From: Paracyclopina nana
Lineage: Eukaryota > Arthropoda > Copepoda > Cyclopoida > Cyclopettidae
Direction: 5' to 3'
DNA length: 64,000 nt
Assembly: GCA_019096065.1 (NCBI GenBank)
Contig: JAGUCH010000005.1
Span: 5,642,001 to 5,706,000, forward strand
Part shown: positions 35,379 to 45,638 of the stretch, piece after piece
Position numbering within the stretch: position 1 is the first letter of the stretch
How the letters are laid out: each line of letters starts with the position of its first letter
The notes under the pieces: model-generated
Database searches by the model: none
What the model was told of the DNA's origin: nothing
Seen by the model: the letters and a program-made list of their open reading frames with translations, nothing else
Made by a program: the position numbers and the translations under genes

Positions 35379-36866
35379 AGCTTCACCTATGATATAGTTA
35401 ATTGCAGGAATTTACTATTTATAGTATGTTTTCATATGGTATGATCTTCCTTGTTGGCTTGAGAAATGTGTTCAAAAATTGGACTGAGCTCGGGAAATGC
35501 TACAAATAGATATCGTGCTCTAATCCGCCATGTCATTCCGGAATGAAACCTCCTCCTCCTCCTCCAAGTTCTATATATATTATATATACACGATGAATTG
35601 ATAACCTTGGACTTGAGTTTTGCCGACAACAACACCACACACACGCTTTTAATCGGGTCCTTTGCATTGTTAAAAAGTTGTGCTGTTGTCTTTTAATGCT
35701 TCACGACCTCACATTTTCGGAATTCAATTTCCCCACTCGTTCAAATGGCAACACGTGACTTTTTCAATATTCATGATCTTTTGCATTATTTGAATGCTAA
35801 ATCCTGCAATCCTTTCAAATATCCAAATGACTTAAATATCACTCATTCAAAATCAAAAGTCAGCTAGGAAATTCGTAAAATGGTAATTTTCTCCAAAATT
35901 AGAAAGATAGGGATCCACCCATATTTTTTTGCCAGGAAGTCATTGCTTAGGAAATAATACAAATAATGGATGAGAAAAAACCCACTGAAGGTCCTTAGCT
36001 CATTTTAAGTACATTATGACTTGTGTTAGTGGGCCTGGGGTGAAAATTACAGGCAACAACTTGTAATTGCGTAGTCTTTAGCAAATATTAGAACCTTGAC
36101 TCATCTCTAAACGGCTTGCAATAAATGCTCGGCCGCATCTCATTTAGTTTTCCTGTTGCCATAGACCAAAAGTTTTCCGCAGCAGCAGCAGCACCAAATG
36201 TCAAGGACGTTTTTCACCTCCTCCGCTTCAATATGGCATAACAAGCCCAAAACGTTGGCCTATTTTAGTAGCAATTCAGCGTTGCGTGTCGCGCTTCAAG
36301 AAAACCTATTTTGCTAACCAGGGAAGTTATATATAAATGGATGTGCAGGTCAATGAGTTTGACCTTTGCTCATCTTTACTTGGAGGCCACGCATGGTCAT
36401 TCTGGAGGGGGAAAAAAGAGTTTTTGCATTTTTCACCAATTGGGCCTGATTTGGACATGCCTTAATAGTGTGCAAATTGATCATTAGCCCTCGACTGAAA
36501 AATAATGACAGACAGGAATTTTCGCACCTGGAATGCTACTATGACCTTAGACGAGAGATTGGATCTTAAATCTGTCATTCCAGCATGCCAAAATTCATTT
36601 GACTTGGTGAATCAATCCCCCAGCTTTTTTGTATATTCAATTGGCCTTTTGTAATAAGGATTTGGCTGCTACATGATTGGAGTTCACCTCTGGTTTGATG
36701 GCTTAAATTGCAATGCTTGTTTTTTAGGCCTAATCATAGAGGCCTTTAAAACAGTGCCTATTTATAGCTTTTGCTTCATAATGAATCATGCATTTCTGCT
36801 GCTATCAAAAGGAAGTGGGAATTTCACAATATTAGCTGAATAGTGCAAAGGTTGAAAATAACTGCT

Positions 36867-37524
36867 ATGAATTGCACCCTGCTGCTTTTGTTTTTTGGCA
36901 CTCTGATTTTTTCAGTGGAAGCTCTGCATGTGAAATCTGGTAGCAGACAAATACGAGTGCTTCTTCCAAGGAACCGAGTCAAAAATGCCTCTGTTGTAGG
37001 TAAGAAAAACTCGTAAATAGCATAAAGTTTGGCCCGATCATAAATTACTATAGCTGAAATCAATTGCTGACAGAGCCGATTCAATAGCATGATTGTCAGA
37101 TTACTGCTCCTATTATTCGTTCCACTTTCTTCAGGTGCTTTGCACGATGCACTGAGGACAAACTTTGGCTGTGAAGGCAGCTTAAAAGTGTCCATTTTCA
37201 ATGAGGAGACAAGTGTTTTTGAAAGTGTGCTTGTACTGCAGCATTACCAAAACGACCCATTTCTTGATGGAATCAAAAGGATCAAAACCATGCTAAATGG
37301 GAATATTTTTCAAGCTGTCGTGGATGGAACTTGCTGCTGGAGGATCTTTAAAGAGTGAGCAATACATTTTAAATGCGAAAAAAGGAATTTTTAAAAGTTT
37401 GCCATTTTTTCTAAGGGCAAATTATAGAAGAGGCCAAATGTTGCTAGCTCCAGGGCAAAAGGAATATTTGAGTTTCTTCCCAAAATCCCTGTATCTTGAC
37501 AAGTGTCCTGTAAAAGAGGTTTAA
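36867..37524 (+). CDS. Small secreted protein, possibly beta/gamma-crystallin-like
   Basis: Three exons: 36867-36999, 37135-37354, 37416-37524; 153 residues. Exon 1 encodes a clear signal peptide (LLLLFFGTLIFSVEA). Junctions fit: phase 1 (GTAAGA donor, CTTCAG acceptor) and phase 2 (GTGAGC donor, CTAAG acceptor). The mature region has paired cysteines in DGTCCWRIFKEANYRRG, followed by a Gly/Pro turn (LLAPGQKEYLSFF) and DKCPVKEV. The W-x-x-[FY]-x3-N-Y-x-x-G arrangement resembles a beta/gamma-crystallin Greek-key motif, and the preceding SIFNEETSVFESVLVLQ could be the paired motif. This family call is tentative. If the resemblance holds, a secreted structural or defence role is possible, but the sequence does not show it. 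AATAAA lies 8 nt after the stop. A DNA transposon begins 176 bp downstream. Confidence 0.62.
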
Positions 37525-37531
37525 AAATGAA

Positions 37532-37537
37532 AATAAA
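37532..37537 (+). terminator. Polyadenylation signal of the small secreted-protein gene
   Basis: AATAAA occurs 8 nt after the TAA stop of the three-exon gene, which would give a very short 3' UTR. Confidence 0.5.
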
Positions 37538-37699
37538 AAAAATTTGCACACTGGATATAAGGTCAGCAGAATGTGTTTTTATATATTTGCTGTATATGAG
37601 CAAGGTCATGTAGCCAAGTTTTGAGATAGAAACTCTGATCGGGAAACGTTGGAAGCGAGGAGATGGAAGAATGCTCAAAATATTGCATGGTGGCTGCTG

Positions 37700-37716
37700 C
37701 CCAGCGAACCCTTTTT
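37700..37716 (+). repeat. Left terminal inverted repeat of the transposon
   Basis: CCCAGCGAACCCTTTTT, an exact inverted copy of 45622-45638, directly preceded by the target duplication TGCTG. Confidence 0.9.
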
Positions 37717-38124
37717 TGGAAAAGTTCATATTATCAGTTTTCCAGTCTATCGTGTTTGAAAACGTTTTTATCAGTTTTTATCAATTTTCTTATCAAAACA
37801 AGTTTCTGAACGCATTTGAAATGTGTTTTTGTTTGTTTTCGCCGAAATCGTTTAAATTCTAGTTGTGGAATTAGAAAATAACAAGTTTTGAAATGCGTTT
37901 CCAAATTCGATAGGAATCTAATGTCTCGGAGATCAATTTTCAATCAATTTTGAAGAAAATTGTTCCTGAAATTTAATGAAATTTGATGAAAATCAATAAT
38001 TTTCCAACTAAATTCCAAAATGTCCGTCTTGCTTTCATAACTCCTGTTAGCGATTTTAAATTGCAAATATGTCGGAAACGTGTTCAAAATAATGGTTGAA
38101 CCAAAATGATTTCTCCTGATAACT

Positions 38125-38130
38125 TTTATT
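38125..38130 (-). terminator. Polyadenylation signal of the transposase gene
   Basis: The minus strand reads AATAAA about 120 nt after the transposase stop, inside the element. Confidence 0.5.
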
Positions 38131-38248
38131 TGGTGCAATTAAGTTATGCAAATGAATTCCAAAGTTACAATTCAGGCTTAATATTGTGACATACGCACAT
38201 AACATACATTTTTTATCGCGATTCGCTTACAAACACATTTCAATACTT

Positions 38249-41122
38249 TCAGGTGTAATATACGTCGTTCGGGACTGACACCAGGACTTTGTCAGCCAAT
38301 ACAACTTTGCACAATACTTTCTTCTTTGGAACGAGAACGTCTTCGTCGTCGACTCTATCCATGACTTTCACAAACACCTCGTCCCAATCCAGGTCAGGAG
38401 CCTCCGGTGTAAAGAATTTCTTTGTGAAAATCTGATTGCATTTGTAATGCGTGTCACCTTCAGTGTCAAAAACGAAATAGAAAAGGCCATCCTTGGTGCA
38501 AATAATGTTGTTGACTGTTCGCTTTCTTCCGCCTGTCTTCACAACGACTTGGTAGCCACAGCAATGGTCGTTCATGTTTGAGATGAACGATTTAATGAGG
38601 CATTGCTTAGCAAAACTCAATGTGTACGGCTTGATGATTTTCTTTAAGTAGGAGAAATAACTTTCGAATGGCATAGCACTTAGGTCAGAGAGTGCTCCAA
38701 TTCTTCTGATTTCGAACAGATGTGAAAACGTGTGTAAATTGAAAGAGCAGCTCTTTGCGCCAAAGTTTCTTTCATACAATCTGTAGAATTCCCTTTGCTT
38801 TCGGAATCCAACACTAACCGGCATAATTTGTTCGAAAATTGGGTCAGGGAGTAATGCAGCATGAACAATGAAGCTGAAGTAAAGCCAAGTCTTGATGATC
38901 GAAGTTGATAGGAATGGCTTCATGGCGGTGTATAAGTGTGTGAAGCCACAACAGATGATTGCCAAGATTTCGCTTGCTTTCAAATGCTTGAAATTTGATA
39001 GAAGTGCCCTTGGAGCCCTTGGAAACTCTTGCGGCAAACTTGTCTGCAGCCACAGCTTGTCGAAGACTTTCACTATTTCTTTGGCAGCAACACAGGTTAT
39101 CTCCTTTGCATTATTGACTTCGAAAATTAATCCGAGTAGAGCTCTTCCGACACCTAATCCAATATTATGCATTGGATCTGGTACAAAATCACGAATAATG
39201 TCAAAGTTTGAGAGCTGCAGCAAAGGTGATGATCCTTTAATGCCGAAGCGGTCCTTCTCCGCAATGCTTTCGGGATTGTTTTCAATTTTGGCAACAATTT
39301 CGATCCATTCTGCATGTGTCCGCCTTCGGTAATTCATGGATGCTGCATCAAAGGACATTTTTTTTTCTGTTTTCAAATACTTTCCTACGCAGTAACACCA
39401 TTCACAGCTGCAGTACCCATTGTGCTGCTTCAAACTCTTCATTTTCGCTCTCATTGGGCTGTCGCCTATAAATTTCCGAACCACAAAGTTGTTATCCAAA
39501 CATTCTTGCAAAGTTCTGCTGCAAAGATCGACAATATCTGTTGTCTGGCCTTTCCGGTAAATGTGTATGGCCAAAGGCCACACCTTTCGGCAAGGTATGA
39601 ACCTTACACACAACACATTCATCAATGCGTCAGAAGATTTTGCCAAGGGAACACCGTCTACAAACAGGTCTATTATCTTCTTGCCTCGAAATTCACTTTT
39701 TATGCCATTTGGGTGGACGCTCAAAAAGAATTTGTAAAGGGCCGTCAACTCAACAGTGGACCATTCGCAAAGTAACAAATATCTCGGTCTCGGGTACTTA
39801 GATCGTGGAAATGATGTTCCGTGATGCTGATGAACAGTCTTTGTGACCGTATCCAGGAATTCGTACGTCATATTCACGGGGGGTATAACCTTTTCGAAAC
39901 GTTTTTTGATCGCTTTAAACGATAGCAAAGTTCGCTCAGTCAAACTTCTTGCAAAGTTCCAAAAAACTTTTGCTGCTCGGTCCGTCACAGCGAGAATGGA
40001 TGCAAGGAAGAAGAATCTAGCGTACAAGGAATGGTTCCTCTCCTTGACTGTGGGCAATTGATTTTCCTTTTCCAAAGCTTCTCTGAAATCACTTAGATTT
40101 GTTCCATGCTGCAGCAAAGCGTTATCTTCTCGCGGATCATCATTGCCATCCTCCTCAAATTCCTCATGTGCGTCATAAAACACATCCTCAGTTTCGACGT
40201 CCGGCATAGCTATCATGTCTCTCAATTGAACCTGTAACGAAAAGAATTTGTAATGCATTTGAATGAAGCATGGGTAATATTAGATTCTCACTGGATCTCC
40301 ATCACAATCTGGATATTGGTCAGATTCTGTGTCTGACCTTCCATTTTCCTTAAAGTCCAGGATTGGCTCGCCTGAATGAATCGGCACAAAGTTGTCATAT
40401 ATCTCGGAATGCGACAAATTTGTGTCATTGTCGGAGCCATCAATGAAAATGATGCTACCGTTGTCAGATTCGCTACTCCTCGTATCATTAGCGACTGGAA
40501 TGCCTTTGGAAGTTGATGGCTGAGGATTGTCCAGACTTTGCGATGCCAGCTTGGCTTTCTTGTTTGACATCTCCTCTAATTCCTCCTGAGTTGGCGCTTC
40601 AAGTGCGTTACCAAAATCTTCGTAGCCAAAAAGATCTGGCGTCTCAGCGTTTGGTGAAATCGGACCAATAGCCTCCAATTTGCGTTTCAGATTCTTCTGG
40701 AGCAATTCTTCGTTCCTACGCATAGCCTCCTCATCTATTGCTTCCGCAACTTCTTCCTTCCCTTCAGAGATCTCATCTTCGGATGAGCCCGACGACGAAC
40801 TTTTTAATTTTCGAATGCATTCCTCAACAATTGCTGGATCCTGGTCGTTGAATGGGCAACAATCATTTAAATGTTCCCCGTACAATGCTTCATCACGGAG
40901 GCTGAAAACACAATTGGAAGTTGTACGTAATTAATAACGAAACGTAATTAAATGAACTTACATTTCCTCATCGACGCCTTGCGCCTTCTGGAGTAGACGA
41001 ACTCGAGCTGCGCAACGATATTGGATTAAGCGTAGCTTCCTTTCCGCCTCTGCTGCTCTAAGCCTGTATCGTGCTTGCTTTGCAGCATTTTCAGCCTTTG
41101 ATCGCTGCTTTCGCTTCTTCAT
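38249..41122 (-). CDS. Transposase, TNP2/Transposase_21-like (CACTA/EnSpm group)
   Basis: Three exons: 41122-40962, 40901-40292, 40231-38249; 917 residues with no internal stop. Exon 1 is a basic helix (KKRKQRSKAENAAKQARYR), exon 2 acidic and disordered. Exon 3 has the transposase core in its usual order: IDLFVDGVPLAKSS (Asp at about 449), IGDSPMRAKMKSLKQHNGY (Asp at about 514), zinc-binding-like CSCEWC, DFVPDPMHNIGLGVGRALL (about 609-612), then the MPFESYFSYLKK block near the end, where the third acidic residue of an RNase-H-type DDE site is expected. These match plant TNP2/TnpD and the animal transposase-domain proteins of the same family. It would cut and rejoin the element's terminal repeats. 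AATAAA (minus) lies at 38130-38125. Its promoter must lie in the 445-bp gap shared with the divergent partner gene. Confidence 0.85.
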
Positions 41123-41567
41123 TCTTCGAATTTACTTTCTTTTTCACTTTGGAATTTCATGCGATGATGAATTTTGGAAATTGTGCTGTCTGCTGACGCC
41201 AGCGGCCGATACGAAAATGGAGAACTTAAAAAATTAAAAAAGTAATAAACACTTTTTTTATTGCATATATAATGATAGCATTATTTGCTATAATTTTTTA
41301 AGTAAATTTTCAAATTGCAAAAAAAAATATTTTTTTCTAGTCGCCCCTGAAATTCGATAAAAATCGACGCCAAAATTGATATCTACTTACAGGCAGCCCA
41401 AGCCGGCCAATTCTGCCTAAACTGCCAGTTTGTGCCGCCAATTGCAACGGCCGCTTTTCCATAATTCAAAAAGTTCGTCAAAGCGAAAGGCGTTAAAAAA
41501 CCGAAGTGGAAAGATTTAGAAAATCTTAAAAAATCGTTTGCATCCGAATTAATTTGGATTTTTTGCG
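41123..41567. promoter_or_regulatory. Shared divergent promoter region inside the transposon
   Basis: The 445 bp between the two divergent start codons must contain both transcription start regions. The transposase side is AT-rich with A/T runs; the partner-gene side has GCCGGCC-like and CCGCC-rich blocks. No canonical TATA element can be assigned with certainty. Confidence 0.5.
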
Positions 41568-44500
41568 ATGGGACCCAAGAAGAAGCCGCAGCAAACTGAC
41601 GATACGCCTCCAGATTCCCCCGGAACGGTTTACGACAGGCTAATCTTCATTTGTCTGAAGCAAGAGGAGCCGGTCCTTTGGATGCCGACGGATCATGTCT
41701 ATGCTGACATGCAAACCGTGACCGAAGTCATTTCGAGCTTCAATCCGTCAAAAAGAATGACTTTGGCTCAAAGGGCGAAAGTTCACAACTTTCTGTTCGA
41801 CGAGACTGAGCCGGCCAAGGCGATGTCTATTTTCTGCCGGGTCGAAAGAGGTTCGTATAAGTTAATTTTTTCCCAAAATCGATTAGAACTCATTTTCAAT
41901 CATTTTTTTTCAGGAACGGACGATGCACGGGTCACGGCGCTCGTTAAAGACCTTAATGCAAGGTTTAAGTCTCTGTCGTACCCTCAAAAATCTGGCGTTA
42001 AGGCGGCGATTCTCAAAAATTTTGGAGAGAAGATGATGAAAAATTGGACGTACACGGAACGTGATTCCATCACCAACAAAATCACGTATCAACGCTGGAA
42101 TGAGGTCTCAACTCGTAGGCGTGGAGGACAAGAAGAGTTGCCTGCAACAACAACCGAGGCCGAAAGCGAGGGAGAATTAACTCCAAAACGCGTTGGGATT
42201 AAAGGAGCGAAGAAAGCCATTTCCAGCTCTTCTGAGAGCACCAGATCACCTGACGGTGCTGTAAGTTGCCTTCTTATTAAGAAAAAGCACTTTGCTTCTT
42301 TCGAAAACGCAATTTTTTGATGCAGGCTGCATCTGGAATCTTTCTTCAGAACCCTTTCTTCACTCCGGGGAGTGCGAGGACAAGTGGCCAGGCGGTCGTT
42401 CGTAAGGTTTTGGATCCAAAGGAGGGAACTTCCAAAACGAATGTGGAAAGTCTTGCGTCAAAGGCGGTTGACACTCCTGGACGAAAACGGATCAAACATG
42501 TTTCCGAATCCGATAGCGACACGATCACGCCATCGCCAAGCAAGAAGATGGCTACGGAGGCGTCCTCGGCAAACTTGCCACCAATGGTGAACTTGTCTCC
42601 AAGCGCTGAGGAAGTTGCAAATGCTGCAGCTGCATTCGCATCGGCAAAGGCTATCGTCTACGACTGCGAGTTGCCAAGAATGGTAAGGACTAACTTGTCG
42701 TCACAAACGCATTACGAGTTCAATAACATTTCCCTTTCAAGGATGCTCCGACTTACTCCGAAGCTGTCTTGATAAGTGAGGAGCAGTTAGATGCGAAGCT
42801 GAATGCATTTTTGAATGCATTTTCCAACAAGCAGCAACCGAAAGAGGAGTTGAAGTCCATGATCCGTGAGGTTGTTGGCCAAGTACTGGATGAGAAGTTA
42901 GCCGACTTGCAGGACGCTCTCCATGATGCCATCATCACTCAAATTGCGAAAGTGATTGAAATCCTTGGTAACAAGGCTACGAAGAGCAGCGTTGCAGTAA
43001 GTACTTTTAAATTTTAAAGTAGGAGGTTTCACAGAAACTGTACTAATGCATTTTAATCTTCATTAGAAAATTTTGGAGGCTATCAATTCGACAAAGACCA
43101 CCATTGAGGATTTCTCCATTGAGCAAGTTCGTATTCGCAACGAGATTGGAAACATCAATGAAAACGTGGCGGAAAAAGAATCACGTTCTTGTGGCATTCT
43201 TGCTCGATTCCTGCCTTTCGACCTCATGGGCCAGGGCCTCGATGTATTTTTGGCCTCTCATTACGTCCAATCCAAAGTCGTCTCCCTCATTAAGGACGAA
43301 TTGTTCTCCCAAAAAGGCCATGTCAATGTTAGGATTGCGTTTGCATTCACAAACATTTTCTTGACCAGGATTGCTATGGCCCATCTTGTTTGGCGTCACC
43401 CAAAGAAGTAAGTTTCTTTTCCCTGTGCCAATGCATTGCTAGGCTTATTTGACATTGTTTAAATTGCACTCTTAGCCCTGACAAAGTCTTGTACTACAAG
43501 CGCAAAGTTCCAAGTGCGTTTCAAAAAATTATTCAATCGGACATCATTCCATTTGTCCGCGCACAACTCAAGATGGGGAATGAGACTTTCGTTGGTAGTT
43601 TCGAAGGAGTCAAGAAGGTAATGGCGAGGAGATTTGCCAATGCTCGGACAAAGCAGCTGGAACTAGCCTTTGAGGACAGCTCGACTCCGGATGCGGCACT
43701 GGATGCTCTGCACAACTCAGATAATGAGTACTACATTCAAAACACTGTAAGTGCAATTTATTGTTCTAAATGAATTCGAAACTATTTGTTTCACAATTTC
43801 CATTTCTTGTTTTCTCCTCAGCATGCAATTCCTAGCACTGCCGCAATGGAGGATCGCGCAGAGTACAAGAAGAAGCTCATGGACGCTAGGAGCGAATGCA
43901 AGAAAGCGTTTGCGGACTACCAGGATAAGGTTGCTCTTGGCAAGAGTTTCACCGAGCCGGATGATTTGTTCGATTCCATGCGAGGACCAAAGAAGACTGA
44001 AAAGGTTTTCAGCCCGTACGAGGTGATGCAGGGTATAATCGCGGCTGCACGTGCTGATGGTCTTGACGTGACCAAGTTGACTTTTGATCTACCCAAAACC
44101 GTTCCGGACGTAAGTTTAAATTAATTGTGCATTGCAATCCTTCGCAAACTTTACAATGTCCTTACTTTCAGATCCGGAACATTTACAAACGTGTTTTGGA
44201 TGATCACATCTCCGACCTGGATGCGCTTTTGACAAAGTTCCCCGTGGATACTCAAATTCCAACTCGCCGAACTCGTTCCGATAGCGAGAATGAAGAGCAA
44301 GAGCGACTCAACAAATTGACGGCCATGGACAGCAACTCCGATGAATCCACTGAGGATGTGCCAGACACGCCAGAGGCCCCACAGTATTCCACGGCCACCA
44401 TTGAGAAGCCTGCATCTGAAGAAGACGAAAGTCCTTCGGAATTGGAGAGAAACGTTCCCCTTATCACCCTTTCTGATGAGGAAACCAGCTTTAAGCCTCC

Positions 44501-45045
44501 TGATGCCTACACCCAAAAAATGGAAGGTTATAAGGCCATGGTCGCTGAAACCACTAAGAAGATGTCTGAAAAGTATTCGTGGTTTTCTGGAAAAAAAAGC
44601 GATTCTTCCCAACCTGGGCCTTCCAAAGTCGTTTCAGCCCCAACTGCTTCTGCCTCGTCCCAACCTGGGCCTTCTAAGGCTACCACTACTGCAAGTGGCA
44701 CTGTTCCGCCACCCTTGCCACCAGTGAGTCCAAACTCTTTTTTGAAAATTAATTGCAAAGCAAAAAAATTCTTAAGGGGCGCAATATTGAAACGTCTTAA
44801 AATTTTGCAAATGTAATTGTAACTCATTCTTAAGCATTGGCTGCAACCCTTAAGTGCCTAAAAACCTTCTTACATGAATGCTCCTTTTCCAGCTTCCGGC
44901 CAATCCTTATGCTCGGCCAGATCCATTCGAAGGCATGAGCAATGAAGAAATCGAAAAGCGTTTGCAAGCCTACTATCGCAAACGCATGATGGAGGAGATG
45001 CGATTGGAGCAGGAGGGGAAGCAACGTCGTCCAGAGATGAAGTAG
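41568..45045 (+). CDS. Transposon-encoded partner protein, function unknown
   Basis: Nine exons: 41568-41850, 41914-42260, 42326-42682, 42742-42996, 43067-43407, 43476-43746, 43822-44109, 44172-44723, 44893-45045; 948 residues in one frame. Intron 1 (63 nt, weak GTTCGT donor) could be retained without a stop. I do not recognise a named domain. Seen: a basic N-terminus (GPKKKPQQ), a folded-looking segment (about 10-130, with LWMPTDHVYADMQ), a Ser/Glu-rich linker, a coiled coil in exons 4-5 (EEQLDAKLNAFLNAF to VIEILGNKATK), a conserved-looking globular block (CGILARFLPFDLMGQG to FVRAQLKMG), then an acidic/Ser-Pro tail with two SSQPGPSK repeats and a charged C-terminal helix. By position it corresponds to the second protein (TnpA-like) of two-gene CACTA elements, which binds subterminal repeats. 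That role is an inference. AATAAA at 45224-45229. Confidence 0.8.
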
Positions 45046-45223
45046 ATGGCTTCCAAACAATTTTTGCTTTTCTTTTTTCCTTGCCACTAGGCCTTACTGT
45101 AATTACTTAAGTACTGGGAAGTCATTTAGAACATTTATGCCTATTACTACTGTAAATATGTTTAACAAAAGAAAATTTGACGAGTAGATAGCTTCATTTG
45201 CATCACTCTTATGTAACAATGAT

Positions 45224-45229
45224 AATAAA
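45224..45229 (+). terminator. Polyadenylation signal of the partner gene
   Basis: AATAAA about 180 nt after the stop codon, inside the element. Confidence 0.5.
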
Positions 45230-45621
45230 TATAACATCTTTTCGAACGAATTTGTAATTACTGCCTTAGAAAAGGCCTTCAAAGCCTTTTTGGTCAGCGT
45301 GTAGGCCTTCTTTTCATCAGTTTCCGAACAGTTTCGATATCAAATTCCTTGAGGACTGCTTCAGTTGTTATCAATTTCTGAACGGCTTCCAAATCGGTTT
45401 TCCTAGAAAAAAAACAAATTTCAAACACGTTCCGAAATATGAGACATCACTACAAAAATTAAATTTTTTATCAATTTTTATCAATTTTCAGATCGGTTTC
45501 GGAATCTGATATCTCATCGATTTTAGTTCAACTTTCATGTTACCACTTTAATAATAGCAAATGCGTTCGGAAAAAAACTTTTCATCGATTTCTAATCAAA
45601 TTATTTATGCTTTTCAAAACG

Positions 45622-45638
45622 AAAAAGGGTTCGCTGGG
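45622..45638 (-). repeat. Right terminal inverted repeat of the transposon
   Basis: AAAAAGGGTTCGCTGGG, the inverted copy of the left end, directly followed by the target duplication TGCTG (45639-45643). Confidence 0.9.

Larger units (their letters stand above)
29784..36866. other. Gene-poor 7.1 kb between the first Cht6 coding exon and the crystallin-like gene
   Basis: AT-rich sequence with simple repeats (TTA repeats near 33241-33259; CTC repeats near 35550-35565), a perfect small hairpin (31415-31440) and a degenerate fold-back (35263-35378). The longest open frame (32713-33123, 136 codons) has no recognisable domain and no splice support. The stretch could be part of a long Cht6 5' leader intron. 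Confidence 0.5.
37700..45638. mobile_element. Complete-looking 7.9 kb DNA transposon with TNP2/Transposase_21-type transposase
   Basis: The element starts CCCAGCGAACCCTTTTT (37700-37716) and ends with its exact complement (45622-45638). It is flanked on both sides by TGCTG (37695-37699 and 45639-45643), a 5-bp target-site duplication. It carries two divergent multi-exon genes with open frames, the transposase (minus, 38249-41122) and a partner protein (plus, 41568-45045), each followed by AATAAA. Subterminal regions on both sides hold dispersed TCGGAA/TTCCGAA, ATCAATTTT and GGAATCTRATRTCTC blocks, as CACTA-type elements do. The transposase is of the CACTA/EnSpm type, but the ends are not CACTA and the duplication is 5 bp rather than 2-4. 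Intact frames and perfect ends suggest recent arrival or present activity. Confidence 0.88.

Noticed and set aside
37089-37358. Single-exon secreted protein starting at 37089 (MIVRLLLLLF...)
   Set aside because: Its apparent signal peptide lies in the intron and polypyrimidine tract. The spliced model with exon 1 at 36867-36999 has its own signal peptide and the right phase, and exon 3 supplies the C-terminus.
37690-37702. Transposon ends read as CACTA-type (CACCC...) with 2-3 bp duplication
   Set aside because: Only the right end would read CACCC; the left reads TGCCC. Placing the border at CCCAGCG gives perfect repeats and a matching TGCTG on both sides.
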